Of a stretch of 64,000 nt of DNA, positions 9,701 through 25,300 are shown in pieces. The DNA comes from Acridotheres tristis. Its lineage: Eukaryota; Chordata; Aves; Passeriformes; Sturnidae. The notes under the pieces were generated by a model. The model searched no databases, was not told where the DNA came from, and saw only the letters and a list, made by a program, of their open reading frames with translations. The number at the start of each line of letters is the position of its first letter. Positions within the stretch are counted from its first letter, which is position 1. A program made the position numbers and the translations under genes. The stretch spans positions 86,386,347 through 86,450,346 of the forward strand of contig CM072887.1 of NCBI GenBank assembly GCA_037013685.1, read 5' to 3'.

Positions 9701-12700
9701 AAATATGAGATTCTTAATTTGTTCAGTTGGAGGTAGTTTCATTATGTGTATTTGGGCTAATAATATTTTAAATTTTAGTGGCATGGGGGATTTTGTATAG
9801 GTCTTGATGTCATGTCTGTTGCTAGTCTATATGTATAGAATTAATGTATACACAAAAGGTTCTACTGGTTAGATCTTTGATCTGCTAATATTTACAGTAG
9901 CCTTTTGTGTCGAGGTTTCCAAAGGCTGTGCTAATGCCTATGTTCTGCCAATGTGTAAAAACATGAAGTAAGTTGACTATCACTGGGTTAGACTGCCATC
10001 TAATAGAAAACTCATACATGACTAAGCAGATTAAAAAAAAAAATAATTAAAGAACAAGAACGTAATTAATGCAAATCAATGTAGTTCTAGAGAAAACAGC
10101 TATTACCAAGAAAGCAGACTTAATGCTTTGATAAGATTACAAGATTGGCATAAAAGTAACTGCATAGTTGTAACACTAAATGTTCATGTTTTCAAACAGT
10201 TTTATCAAAGGAGTGTAATCAAAGATCAGTCTAAAAAACAAGTGTGACTGATGCAAAGACTGATGAGTAGCAAGTAGCAACGATGCCAGCATAGTTCTTC
10301 AGAGTAATCTAGACTGTTTAGTAACTTGTATTCACTCAAAGATGTGTTTTAGTACTGACACTTGCAAAGTCATACACCTAGAACAAGGAACACAAGCAAG
10401 ATTTGTAAGTATTCAAGAATACTTTGGTTACTCCTAAAGGAGTATAGGGATTATAAAGGACAAATCACTATGAACTCCCAGGGCAGTGCTTTGGTAACAG
10501 TAAAAATGATCATTCTGTTATATTTAGATATCTAATGTGAAATTGTGAGGAGTAGAGGGATATATTTTTTTAATAGCATCAATACTAATCAATTACTGTG
10601 TGCAAATCTGTTCACCACAGACCTTACCTTATTTTCTGATATATGTAAAACCCCAAGCAATTCATCTGGAGCCTGTGTGTGGCCTTCTTCATGTGCCCTG
10701 TTATCTACTCCCTTGTTTATACTTACTGCTCCACCTCTTAGCCCTTTTTTGCCTCCCTCTTCATGTCAGATTCAGTGCCATGGGGTGTCTTGGATTTTGT
10801 GATCTTCTGGTGAAACAGGTTCATGGAGTGGAAGGGACTGCGGGGCAGTGTCAATTCGTGTTTGAGAGTGGTAGGTCCACAGCTGTGTCATAGAAGAGAG
10901 AGTGATATATTTTTGAGAATGTAAATCTGCAGAAAATGTTCAAAGACTGGAAACAGTGAGACATATAAAGGACTCTTTCTGTTTAACTCAAAAAGTAGAT
11001 GCAGTGAAATCTCACAAGGAGAAAATATAGGCCTCTAAAAGTTTCTTAATTTGAAGAGTAAGGTAGATTTGTTTATAAATGTATGACAAATTCACTTGGT
11101 CTGAAGTTGATGAAGATAAAAGTTACTGGCTTCAATACAGGAATTACTGTGTTGAAATTTCAAATACTGTGATGTACAGGAGATCATAAACTGTAAAATA
11201 CAGATTTTTACGTCTTGAAGTGCAAATTTAGCAGGAAAAGAAGACTTTTAATAAAAAATGCTTTACTTCAGGTTTTTTTAGTTAGTTGAAACTCTATGGT
11301 ATTTATATCTCAATGGAGCAGTAGAATTTCTCATATTATGTCTTAACTGGAAATTCTACTTTTACTATTTCTAAAGTTTAATAATACTAATCATTTAACT
11401 GAGTGCTTCTTTTTATTTTTCCACTGATGATAATTTCGTTGTGTGTATGAAAACCCTCTAAATTACAGAGTCTCTTGCTGTTGTCAGTTCTTACTAGGTC
11501 AGCTTCATTTCTGCAGCTTGGTCTCATTTATTCTCCCCTCTGGCATATTTTCCTCTTTATGTTTTGATGGATGTCTTCAGTCAAAATTCTTTTTCAAGCT
11601 TCTTTCTTTCCTTGGGTTCTTTAAAAAGTCTCATGAGATTTAAACATTAGTTAGTTTCTCTCTTATGTCCCAGGTTGCAGTCAATGGCATGGTCAGGATT
11701 CGGTTGTGTTCTCACGGCCTGGGCCCGCATGGTGAGAGCACACAGGGAGCCCTCTGGCCAGTAGCCAAGGACCACTGTTCTGCTGCGAGACTGATGGGAC
11801 ACACCTGTGCTAGAGGGACATCTTTCTGCCATGGAAATTTCTGTGCCGATGTGCTGGAAAGAGGGATACAGAATTTTTACTGTAGGAAATCTGTTTGTGA
11901 TGCTCTAGCACACTATCGAAGTTGAAACACTTTGCAGTGGATTCTTCATATTTGCCTGGCATCCTTGGCCGTGCATATTTATAAAAAAATACTCTGAATT
12001 CGTTATGAGGATTTAACACAGATCTTTTCACCATTCATGTAAATTTCACTTCATATACGTGGTGTGGTATGCTAAAGGTTTCTGGTATAGCATCATGATC
12101 TTGGGCTAGATCTTGTCTATATGCTTTTGTGATAATGACAATTATTTTCCATTTTCAGCTCCAAAACTGTTTTTTTGTATTTTTAAGAGAATTCTTTCTT
12201 TCTGAAACTCTTATTATATACATTGGCCCTGAACTGGTCAGAGGGATTAAAACACTACTACTGAGACTTCACAAATGCAACCAACGTGAAGGCCTTTTCC
12301 ACTTGTTTTTTGAAAAAAAATTGTTGAATTTCTATTTTACTTCTGTCTGTTCAATAAAAGAATTGTCTCCATAATGCCCAGCTTGTGTTAAAACTGTGAA
12401 AATGTGGTAAAGAAGGATTTTTCATGACTGAAAGAATGATGATCTTTTATAGGCACGTGCTGTAATAGTCACTTGGCAAGTTTAACATTCATAATTGGCC
12501 CTTAGGCAACATATAATCTGAGTTGACGGTATTTAAGTTTTATAGGAGTAATTATAAAGATTAATAATTTCAGAAAATATTTGCATAATATTGCACAATA
12601 CGAGTAAGTTTTCTGTTAGGCTCTTTTACAGCATATCTACTAGTTTATTCCTATTGAAGTAAATAAAGCCTATACACTAGGATAACTGGACATTTTTGAT

Positions 12701-15700
12701 TTAATTTAATTAAGCTTTCCCTAATTTTGGAACAGTCCAATGGTTTGACATGCTTGGATATATCACAGCATTTATCTTAGGAAGCTGTTTGAGCTGACAG
12801 CCTGGGAGTATTTTCTTAAGTATGTTGTGGAAAATTGTAGCCCTGCCACAGGTATGACAAACAGGGCCCTTGGTGCTAAATGTGCTTTCCATATTTACTA
12901 TTACTTTTTAGGAAATTTTGGTATAAGAATCCTATACAGCATCTGTAAAATACTTCATTTTTTTGGTGATACAATTTTTCAAGAATGCTACCCATGAAAC
13001 CTGCTAAACTGGTATTCCTTATAGTAATAGCAAATGCGTTAATGGCAATTACAAGAGTGTACAGCAATTACAAGGACTCATAATTTTTTCCTTTTTGAAA
13101 AGTTTCTTTGGATAAGTGTGAAAATTAATTTATCTTCGTTTCTAAAATGTAAACCACATATTTTATTGCCTTGCATTATTAGTGCTGCAGCCAGAAATAA
13201 ACTACAATCTTTTTGCTCAGTCTGTTCAGATTACTGTAGCTATCAGTCACTTACTGCCTGTGCAACATCCTCTTCACACCACTCCTGATTTTTTCTCTCT
13301 GTTGCTAAGGAAGAATGTTCATTGATTTTTCTGTGGGTTTTGTTGTTGTTGTTTTGTGCAGCAAAATAACAATTTATTGAGACAGGAAAATTTTGCACAT
13401 CCACTTGTATAACTCACTATTTTCTTTTGTCAGCTGATATGCTGTATAGTCACTAGACTCAAAGTTTATCTTGTCATTTACTGTTGGAATCCCATTATTG
13501 TTAAAAATCATTGTCTTTCATTTTATTTACGAGAATTTAATTAAAAATTGAAAAATAGATGCTAATGTTGGTAATGGAAGCTCTATTGCAATTCTATTCC
13601 ATGCTCTAATATGACCTTATACGATTAAATGACAAAATTATTATGCAAGAAGAAAATTAAGAACATGCCATAGAAAATGTGTTTTCTTGGTATCTATACA
13701 TGTCCTTTTGTTGTTTCTTTGATTAGTGAACATTTCTCTTTTGTATAGTACTATAATTGTCAGTGTATTAGAAAAGAGATATACCTATGTTCAATTTAAC
13801 AGGAGAAACAAATCACTTGGAAACCAAAATATATGTAATCTTATGATCTAAAGATCACAAACAAGGGAGAGAAACTAGTATTAATCTAAATGAAGAAAAT
13901 GACATGCATTTAAAAATCCAGATGGAAGCTATAAGGAAAAAATAAGCAATTCTCCAAAGGTCCTAAAAATGTAGTGGATTTTGTATTTGTATTTAAACAA
14001 GAAAGCATCTGAGAACTGTCAGACTCTGTGATCTAGTGCTGGAAATCTTTTGGATCCCTAATTTCTTTTGCCTTTTGCTTGAGTAAACTGGTTCAGCAGA
14101 TCAAAAATATGCTAAGTCTTTATCATATAAAAAGACTTTTGTTTTGTCTTAGAGCAGGTACACTGTGTCAGGCTATCAATAAACATATACTTTTTGTGAC
14201 ATAAATGAAATTCCAATGGCACCCTAGGTCTTAGGCTATTTTGCTTCCAATCTGCCAGATGAACTCTGCACCAGCTTTTGCTATGTGTGTGATTATGTTG
14301 CTTTTTTTCCAGGGCTTGCACAATCAGAATATTACTTTGGTCAGCAGACTGTTGGTGAAAATAATACATACCAAAAAACTAATGTAGGGAGTTGTACCCC
14401 ACTGAAAATATAACTGAATACACGAAATTTGCACAAGCAAACTATATTTATGCAGAATTGCCTCTTTTGTACGTCTAGTACCACATATGTTTTTACATTT
14501 TTCAAACTAGTATTCTTGAACCTGTCATCAAGCCCAAAACTGCATATTTCTGATATTCCTGCAGTTCACATATTTATATGTGCTCTCAGAACTACCAGCT
14601 GTAGACATATGCATTTCAGCAATAATCTGTAATCTATTACTTCAACATGTTTCTGATGTCACGTGGATAATTTTTTTTTAATAATGAGAGTTAGCATCTC
14701 CACACCAAGAAAAATGGGACACATTTGTTTCTTACATTTGCTGAGATGCAAAATTTTGGAGCCTCTGCAACTATTCCCTATTTGTATTTAAATGTTCATG
14801 TTGTAGAATTGCACAATGCCCGCCTGAAACACCAGTGTATATTCGGGGATAGAGTAACAATTCCAGTAGTTTCCATGGCCACCTATTTTGTCATGAAAAT
14901 ATTATGGTGGTAATTTCACATTTCAGTTCTGTCCAAAAGGCATAAAACATCACATGGATATCTGCATCATAACATAAACAGTTATAATTGGGGCAGCATG
15001 TTTAATGTGTCTGTGATGCAGAGCTATAGGGGCCAGAAGTAGCTCAGGTGTCTGTGGTGGCAATCTAAAATAACCACTCCTTAGAGCCATAAAGGAAAAG
15101 TAATCTGACTTAGAGACATACCACTCAGAATGGCAGTATGTAAACTGGGAAATACCATCATAACCCTTGGAGTAAGTAAGTGCACCATTGTGTATTAAGG
15201 ATGTACTTGGTTTATGCAATTGTAGGTAATTGGTGATAGTTTGGTTTAATGTTGCCTGAGTAGGTATGAAAATACTCTGTCGTGTGACATACCCCACTGT
15301 GGATATTTGTGTGTAGTGAAGCTCGTGTCCTTGAAGCTGACCTTTGGAATGGAGGAAATAGGAGTAGACAGATACAGAGCTAACTGCTTAGTCTAACTAA
15401 ATAGGTCTTAACAAGTATTTCAGATTAACAATATTTGCAATGATAGAAAAAAGTAAAGAAGCTCTTCAAGCTGTAGAACCACTATTTTCTGCACATTCTT
15501 TGTCAGGTACGGAAGCATTTTAATATATCAAAAGAAACTTGATGCAAAGGCCTCCTAGTTATTAGAACAAAATTCTTAGGATGCAGAAATGATTAATGTA
15601 AAACTGATTTTTTTTTTCCTGCACTACTTTAGGATAACTAAGGACGCTTAGAAGCAGACTCTTACATTTTCACCATGTAAAATATACTTTTATAAGAAAT

Positions 15701-18498
15701 CAGACTCCAAAATTTACTGACATCATTCTTGCAGCTTGTAATTTTATTAGAAATGCCAGTATTAAAATAAACTCCATTGTAGAAAATATAATAAAATTCC
15801 AATATACATTTCAAGATCTAATTTTACTTAATCATTTTCCAGCAAGCAAGAAGCAGTCTGGAGACATTTTCAAATGTCTAGGCAATGAGCTTTACAGACA
15901 TTGTTCTTAAGGATTAACACTACAAACTTTGGAGACAACCTCTGGAAACAAGCTCATCAGGCTGCTCAGTGGATGCTCTGCTGCCTTTGTTGTAAGGCTC
16001 ATAAGGCAGCTCTCATCTCTACATTCTCTGAAGCCTCTCATCCTATTAGTGATCCAGTAAGCCTCGACTTGAACAGAAGCTTTCAGAACCAAGCACTGCT
16101 TGTACAAGATAAAAGCTACCAATTTCTCTCCAATTTGAATAAAATGCATTGCAAGGGAATGCAGGCATCTTGACTTTTTTCCTAAGGTACCATTATGAAT
16201 AAAACTGATCATAAATACTTTTCCACTGCTCATATTTTGGGGCTTTTTTCCTATACTATTATGTTTCCTATACTACTTCCCAATTTCTTTGTAATTTGAC
16301 TATCTTTATTTAGGGAAGAACAATATTCTGTTTAGTCTTCTTTCAGTAAATAGCCTGAAATATTTAGTCAGATTTTACTCTGCTTTATTCAAGTGCAATC
16401 TAACATATCATACTAATTTAGGAAAAAAATAACTGTGACTTCATCTCTGATCGAACAGTTAAGCAAAAAGTATATTTTGCCTTTGGAAGTCTCCCTTTAG
16501 TTTGAAGGATTACTTTTCAAAGTTATCTATATTATTTTAGAGCATAAGTCATGTTTTCCAAGGGAATAGTCATTTGTGGATGCTCAACTTTAGACAGTTT
16601 CAGCATAAGGGAATTCACACCCTTAATTACATGTTACAGATTCCTATTCAAAACATGAGAAGGACTAGGAGACTAAAAATGGAGTCAGTAGGAGTCAGCA
16701 TGGCTCACTGAAAGATACAGCAGACAAAAACCGTAGAGGAGAGGAATAAAATTTAAATTAGCTTGACCAACTCAATGAAGCTGATTTTCTTTAGCAAGGC
16801 TGCAGTCAAAAAGAGGGAAAAAAATAGGCAAACATGAGGATAAAATTCTTTAATATAACCACAAAATTAATTTTTTTTAAAGAGAAAGATATTTTTTGAA
16901 AGATATTTTTTAAAAGATATTATGATTTCTAAGACAATATTTCCAAAAGTGCTGAATAGTTACATAAAAAGGGAACAGATATCAATACAGCCTCCAGGTG
17001 AAAAAAATTATCAGTGAAGTAAATGCTCCTGCAAGTTGATAAACACTTTTCAGCCTAATACCATGAGGATAACGCTGCTTTAACAAAATTAATTTTTAAA
17101 ATTATCTATTTATCCATCATTGTCATGAAAAAAAAGGTTCCTAAAGGTCCCTGCTTGCAATTTTCTTCTTCATACACTGCTTCAGTCGAATCTATTCATT
17201 CTCTAGAAACTAAAGCAGTATGCATTATTCACTAATACAGTTATGAACTATCTTAACTGCTTTTGTGTACTGCTTTCTAGTTGCAGTACAAGTTCTGTAT
17301 TTTTAAGGATCTTCACTTTCTTTGTGTTTGGTAACCCTTCCTTCTGCTTTTTGTCTGCTGGCATTACAGGTACCAGCAATATTGTTTTCTTTATCTTCTT
17401 TGACCCAAGACTGCATATTTATTTTTTATTTATTCCTGCGTCTTGCACCCCCAGATTCCTCAGGCTTCTTTAGAATATTCTTCAAGGATTACAGTTTTCA
17501 ACCTCAGAAAATTTGCTCTATTTCCTCCTGCTGAATTATCAGGACTACAGTTTTACATTTAGTCTTAGGGATCAGCTGGTCTTCTCCCTTATGCTCTATA
17601 TTTCTCCTATATTTACAAAATTCCCCTGATCTGATATGTCCTTTCCAGTTTACATATTCTGTCATGTTATTATTCGGAAAAAATGATGTAAATGTTGTCT
17701 TCAAAGAAGCTGTAATTGTCTTAAGAGAGTGACTTACAGGGAAATTCATTAATTTGCATATTATAACACAAAACAGGAAACCAAATGATAAAATACCCTA
17801 ATCAGAAGTAAACTTATGAATTGGCATTTACACAAATTCAGACATTTAGCTAAAGCTAGATCAAAATCATTTCCTTTCAAGTGGAAAAAACAGACTAACT
17901 AACGTTGGGCTGCAGCTCATATAGAAACCTACCATTGTAGAAGACATCCAGCTTCCTTTTACCCCATGAGTTAGTTGTCAAATGTGAGAGAGTGGTCTAA
18001 GCTTTTTCTATAATTCAGAGAGTGAGAGAAGTCCTTCTAGAGGCTGATAAATCCTGGTCTGATATAAGTGTTAAAGATGGGATAAATTGCTTTTCAGCAG
18101 TATTTATCATGACTGTAGAAAAAAGAAGGAGCAATTAGAGTAAGCATTTATATTTCAAGCTGGTCACATAAGGTAACCTGAATCTTTCCAGCCTAGAGTG
18201 GCATGGAATCTCCTTACCAATCACTCTAATATATCACCTATCCAAAAAAAATACCCCTTCAGTGTCCAAAACCATGCTATGTGTACAGCTCAGTTCTGAG
18301 CAGTATCTGTTCCTGTGGCAACATGTTCCCATACTCTGACTGCTGTTGAGTTGTTCTATATAATAGGCTAATTTTTTTGCTATCCTTTCGTTGAGAAGAT
18401 TTAGAAAAATAACAGAATCCATCATAATTTAATTTCATTTTTACAGCATTAAAAGGTTTATTTGACCTAAAATGATTTGTGTACTTCTAAGGAAAGGG

Positions 18499-18521
18499 AA
18501 AAAAAAAAAAAAAAAAAAAAA
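18499..18521 (+). repeat. Poly-A tract (23 A)
   Basis: Uninterrupted 23-base A run followed by an AG-rich stretch. No retrocopy body or target duplication was recognised around it, so it is best treated as a simple repeat. Confidence 0.9.
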
Positions 18522-21500
18522 GAAAAGGAAGGGGAGCCCTCACATGGTTTTCAAATAGAACTATATTCCTGTATTGGCCTACTACTACAGGGTCAGTGCA
18601 CTTGATAGGAGTGCAAGACCTTAAATTTAATCATCTCATCCATCTTCTGGGGTTTGAGTCTATATCTCTCAGAAGACTCCCTTAATTCAGAACATAATGA
18701 GTGACTAGAACCTCTCCAACAAGATAGAAAAATCTTTGCTGAAACACATATGCCAACCTGTTAGTGAATTACCTACCTTCCTACTCTTTTTGGTCTTTGG
18801 CTCACTGATTATTTAAGTTTTATAATCGTAATGGAGCAGTATCATCAGTGCTCCAGTACACCAAATCCCAAATTCAGCCCCATTATGCATTCTGTTCTGC
18901 ATTCCAGTAGTCAATTTTCTTATCCTCAGTAGGACGTTATTGTCAGTCCGCTTATGGATAATTGTTTAAATATAAGTCTCAAACATTCTAGGAAAGTGCA
19001 TTAATAACTAGTAATTTATTTCTAATATCTGGATTTAAAAAAGACAGGAGGTCTAATATATTTCAAACATATTTTAAGAAATCTGGCATAATATAAGACT
19101 GAACACTAAAAGGCTAGCAATGAAATTAATATCAATTTAGAAGGGACAAAACCCTCAACTGTAGGGTTAATGAAGCTCTGTGCTGTGAATTTACTTGAAC
19201 TGTAGACATAACGTTAGTGTGAAACAAAAAGTTTAGATTCTGTTTTACTGCCTTCTGTTGGGGGTGTTCAGCCAGATTGAATTTTTTTTTTTTCTCTGCT
19301 TATCTAAAAGGTTCAATATCTCAGTCCTTAAACATGCTTTTAAAAATATGATTTCAACCATATGCAGTGTTGAAATGAAAGAATCCAGGTATGATTTTGG
19401 ACATTGAGTTTACATTTGTCAGGTCTTTTAATGTGAAATACAGACCTTAGGAAGCACCATTTCCCACACATTTTGATGCCTGTAATAAATTATGTTCGTT
19501 GATTATCAAAGTCTGACATTTCCCTGTAATTTGGGAGGGAGTTCCTAAATCCAAAATTAAGTTTATTTTATGTAAGTAAAAGTGTTTCTGCTCACTGGAT
19601 AAAGTATGTGATAATTTCTGATCTTTGTGTTAAGGCCTTTGCAAATTGGAAGCACAATTTGTTTAAAGTCTAAATCGACTATTATAGTTTAATATTTGTT
19701 TTTGTTTACTTTTTATCAAAGCTTTTCTTCTGAACTAAAGAGTGTAAAGGAAGACTTTGCTAATGCCCAGCTTCCTGCTAGTAGCAGTTAGTCATCTGGT
19801 TTAAAACAGAGGCATGCAGCATAAACACCTTGGTTTTCAGTAATTATTCCCCTAACTTATAAAGGCTAAAACCAATCTTTTGAAATGTGTTCACTAATTT
19901 AATTAAATGTTACTAATATAGTATCTGCAATACTGCTGTTTAAGCATCTCAGTATGGCTTATTTTTTCACAATGGTAAGACAGTGTTGATTCACTTTGGT
20001 TTATGAACCCCAGAGATTTGCAGATTCTTTCTTGAGGAAATTTTGCCAAGTCATCTTGCAGTTGCACTTTTAGTAAACTCTAAACAGAATAATACTTTGC
20101 ATTTGTCTGCTTCTTTTTCTTTTTTTTCTCTTGATCTATCCTCCAATTTATTCAAGCATCCAAATTCTGATTCTAGCTTTCAATCTGCTTGCATACTCTC
20201 CAAAGCCTAATATAAAGTACAACTGTAATAAATTACTCTTTTATTTTATAATTATTCACATTATTGAGTAGAATCTGGTACAAAGAAAATTTCTCTGGTT
20301 CTATACTCAATCATCTCTCCTTTTGGACACTGAATTATTAATTTTAAGTAAAAAAAAAAAGTTGAAATTGTTTCCCAAGTGTTTTTGCACCCATTTTCCT
20401 TTTGTTTCATCAAGATATTTTTATGTGATTTCTTTTAATAAAGTCATGTGGAAGTATCAAAAACCTTTTTGTAAGTTAATATGTATGATCCTTGCCTGAT
20501 TTAGAAGGAGATTAAATCGGATTATAGCCAGAGATTCTCTAAAAGACTTTTAGGCTATCCCTTAAAGGCATTCATATTATTTGCTTGTCTATTGCAATAT
20601 TTTTCTGAGAATTGCAGTTGGCTGACTGGTTTGTAAATTCCTAATACCTCTATTCTTCCTTTTTAATATTTAGATGTTCTTTCTAGAACCTTATTAGGAA
20701 ATTCTCTAGAAAATAGAAGATATATGCACGAGGCTGAAGGCAGATATTGCATCTAAGACATTCCCTCCTTTAGAAGAGTGTTAACATCAAGGCAGTTGTG
20801 CAGGAGCCATGCCATTGCAGTGTAGAAGGAAAGGAATAAATACGGCTCCAGCCTTCTCTCAAGCGAGGATTGATGACTGTGGATCACGAAGGGGCAAGAA
20901 TGCCTGTCTGGCATGTTGTCTGGCATGACACACAACATTTCTGGACAGGATGGATTTCAGACATGTCACTATCCTTGGATTTTTTATTGTCTGGGCAGCA
21001 GGGTATCATATTGTGTTGTCATTCTAAGTCACTTTCATACTGCTATGTGCTATATATGTCATGTGGTTGCCAAACCCTCAGTTTTGAAAGCCACTCCTGG
21101 GACCAACTGTTTGAATATTTCTATTGAGTCTCTTTTCAGATCTTCTTTGAATAGAGGATGCAATGAGATTTTAGGCTAAGGGTGTCCACTTGAAAATACC
21201 AGGGACAGAGAGGGCACGGGAGCAAACTATTAGAAAAACAGGTGCTGTTCAGTCTTAAGAGCAGATCTGATAGACACTATGTTGAACTTCTGGGGGAAGA
21301 ACTGTCTCACTATAGGCTTACTAGATTTTTGTGAGGTTAACAGCATCTCTGTGAAAAATTAAAAGCAAAGGAGTACATGTGTAGGGCAGTTCCCTTTTGA
21401 GGGGAAACTTGCCACTTTAAAAGTTCCCAAAGCTCTGAATACACTGATTGGCAGAAGACCAGCATTTTTCTATTGAGATTTTTGATATCATTGCTTCTTT

Positions 21501-22291
21501 TACAAATTGCTCTTTGTCCCACAAGTCTTGGCCAGGCAAAGTCCAATTTGATAACGCCTTTCCTCAGGCAGCCCAGACAACATGGGCTGCGTGCCAGTGC
21601 CTGTAACTGGTAGCTCCTCTTTGTACTCCTGCTGCCACTGGGGCCATTGGGTACCTCCTAATTGCTGTAGTGACATTATGAACTCCTTTGCCCTCATCCC
21701 ACCAAACATTCACTTCCTGTCTTTGTGCCAGTCAGAAATGTTGCCTGAAGAATCATGAAGGATGGTAGTATGGAGAAAAAAATAAGGAAAATTATTTGTA
21801 ATTTCAACTGCACTATGATCAACCTACCATTAATGGACAACAATTTAATGACTCAAAATCCTGAAGAAGAGGAAAAGGACATAGTTCATTTATAAAGCAC
21901 ACAGGACCTTGAAGTGCTTTGACTCTGGTCATTGCAGCAATACAAACAGCAATTAGACCCCAGGAAAAAAGTAGGTTGTTTCTAACTGCTGGTTCCTTTC
22001 ATGTTGTTTGCAACCTGTTTTCACACAAACCACCACAGCTATTTATAAACTGCAAGTGGGAGCTGAGAATAGGAAGAGCTTTGTGCTTATGAGATGACAG
22101 TGTCAGGAGAGCAATACTTTAGCTAAATTGGGATGGCCTCTACAGGCTCCTGTTTCTATGATTGTAATGCTGCTGGTATTTTGGGGACTGAAGTCTCACA
22201 GACACAGGCTCAGCTTCGCGTAATTTATGTCTTCTTACATATAAAAATAAACAAAGTTATGTTGAAAAGCTGTAAAGCTGTCAAGCTCTGC

Positions 22292-22316
22292 TTTTTTTTT
22301 TTTTTTTTTTTTTTTT
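22292..22316 (+). repeat. Poly-T tract (25 T)
   Basis: Uninterrupted 25-base T run. It could be the tail of a minus-strand retrotransposed sequence, but nothing recognisable lies to its right, so it is called a simple repeat. Confidence 0.9.
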
Positions 22317-25300
22317 GCTAAGATGAGTAAAGCTTTTTGGCCTCTAATTTTTACTCTGTGAAATTAGTTGATAGGCCACTTACCAGAGAGGGCCAGAAGG
22401 TGGTTGTTACAATAATACTGAATTATTTTAAGAAGAGGGTAGGGACATGGGTGAGATAGTTAGATGCATTAAGGGAAAAAAATAGGTCTACCAAAAAACT
22501 TGCACTGGTAGAAAATTCAGTGCAATTCTAGCAGGTCTGCATGTGCTTGCAAATCACCATCTCAGATATTAAAAAATAAACATTGCACAAAGGAGTGTAG
22601 AACCTAAAATTTCCAGTCTTATTTGCTCTTTGCAAAGGGAGATACCATTCCAAAACTTCAGAGAAGAAAATTCTTAGAACAATCGTCTCTAGCCTGTTTG
22701 CCACTAAGAGTTATGGTGTTTGGCTTGGAGCAATTTGGCCTAGACTCATCTCCTGGCAAATACCGATTTGAAAGAAGAAACAAACAAACAACAAAAAGGC
22801 TTTTTTTCCATGTGTGTTGGATGCACTAGGATAAAATGCTGTAGAAATAGTTGACAGAAGCAGATTGACTTAGCATCAGTTTGGGCTCCTACCAAACTAT
22901 CAGATTCTATTCTAGAACAGACAACTGCTACCCATTTTTGCTAAAGAGATGTTACAGAACAGTATTTAAAAGATATAATTTTGCGTTTTCTACAGAAAAA
23001 GTTTTTTGATTCAGTGAAAACTCTCCACATTTGACAAGATACTTTTCTCTCTTTTGAACATAGCAACAAAATAATGTTGCAATCTGTTTTATTCCCTTCT
23101 TAAAATTATGGATAAAGGTGTTTGCAGTTTTGATTGTAAACTTTTTGAACTGGAACTAAAATCAATGCATTATTACTCAGTTCATGGTTAAAATTCCTTT
23201 TAAACCCACTGTTCGTACTAATATAACACAAGTGTCTTTAGAGGCAATGAGAAGTGAGTCAGTACCAGAGGAATAACTGGTTTTAACTCTTCCATGGTTA
23301 TGACTAGGAAAATATAGTTAAGAAAATGATAGCTTCTCAATTTCTGCAAAATGCCATTTAAGAATAATGCAAATTATGCAGCACTTGTAAAATGCAAAAC
23401 AAGTACAGACAACTCCTTGTTAATAATTGGCAATTGCCTTTTGTCACTGTCTAGTGATTTGAAGATCTGAGATGAGAAAGGCAAAGGAAGATATTCAATT
23501 TAACTGTGTAGATTATTAGGAGAAATAATGGAAAAGTAGCACAAAACCATGAAGATTTAAAAAAAGTGTGTAAACTTCCTTTTTGATATCCGTGAGGAGT
23601 AAGTAAACTTGTACTCTCATTTAATTACAAAACAACCCAATGATGTTGCTATCTGCTAATTGCAAGTAAATTGTACAAATTAACAAATATCGATATTCAC
23701 AGAGAGCTGGTTTTGTTCCAATATATATTAAATACATATTTTATTTGTTAATATTGCTAATATTTCATTAATAGTGGAATAGGCTAGATTAATTAGAAAA
23801 TTAGCAAACTTCTTTATTGAGAATTTTTTAATCTCTGAGATTGTACTAGAAGAAACGACTGTTTATGTGTGTAAAAATGCTATGTTGAAACTAGACTTTC
23901 TTCATTGGTAAAAGGAAATCAAGTCACTTATTTAATATTCTAAAGCTACAAATGCAGAGAGTATTCTACAAGCTCAGCAATTTTTTGCTTGTATTTATAT
24001 TCTTTACCTGCTTAAATGCTAGTGTAGGTGAGCAATCTGTAGCAAAGACCTCCTAAACCTGTGTTAGTGGCTGGAAAAGCCTAGAATCCAGCTGTAACTT
24101 CTCCTTCAACCCAATGTCCATAATCAAATGAAAGTCTTAGTAGTGGCCTTTGGGACACAGAAGTGAGGTACTGACAGCTTGTGAACTTGCCCAAGTTAGC
24201 TTAAAGTTGTCTTTCACATACCAGTTCTTGTATGTGTCGTATTCCTCTTACTCCTAGGTAAGGTCTCTGTGCCCCTAGATAAGGCTGAATCATTTGTATG
24301 CTGAGGGAGAAGAAAATACTGATATATTTTAAGACCTAATTAAGCATAATTTTAATAAATCATCGAGTAACTGAAAGAGTAGGCTATCTGTGCTATGTCC
24401 CTGAATTAATTTTGAAGACCAAGAGAAAGTTTGTGCAGTGAAGGTTTTCCCTGGAGGTCTGAGCTTACTGAGAACAAGGCACTGGTATTTCAGTCAGTAG
24501 GATGTAAAGAGAAAATTATTATTAAAAAAGGAGAAGAATGGGGCAGAAACCTCTTAGGGAGTCTGTTTCTGAAGTTCGTGTTAGAGGTACATCCTATAAG
24601 TATATGTTATGCCATGAGCTGAGTTGACCCGGTGCTGTTCATGTTCATTCTCACTTACTTGCCTTCTGTCAATTCTGTACCATATTAAGAGATTTCTCAT
24701 TAATTGAAGTCATAAGATGGCAGCTATTTAGAGTTGCAAGCATTTTTACACTTACTTGACAGAATTATGATCATTATCTTATTTAGATATCAAATAGAAA
24801 AATGTAAAGGAGGAACGGTTTTTGGATAATATTCTGACAAAATAAAACCATTTGTATCTCTGGAGGAAGGTTTGGAAAAGTATGGGCAGATTAGAAATGT
24901 CATCAAGTCAGGTCTGCAACAGGGCATCTGGCTGGTTGGTATTGACAGGGGATTTATAGAGAACAATGATGGCATGGTCCTGTTATCTTTCAATACGTTT
25001 TTTAAGTTCCTTTTGTCTTTTGGGAATTCTGATGAAACATTTAGAAGCAGACAAAATAGAACATTTTTGTTTTGATGCATGATGCAAACTCTCTTCTAAT
25101 TTTAATGTGACTGGTCTCTGTATTTTGTGGGCAAGTTCAAAACATTGCCATTGTTGATATAACATGGGAACTACAATGCAGTGTACAGTCAAATGAATTT
25201 TAATTTCTTGACAGTTTAGGCTGTAATGTTTAAAAGGTGTCATTTTATTGTGGTGTTTTATTTGTTTCCTAGAAGCTTACTATGTCTAATTAGTGCCTAT

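Noticed and set aside
21500..21709. 69-codon minus-strand frame with exon-like composition
   Set aside because: No recognisable domain, no convincing flanking splice sites and no neighbouring exon on that strand.
22133..22321. 62-codon frame ending in a poly-Phe run
   Set aside because: The Phe run is the poly-T tract, and no other coding evidence exists.
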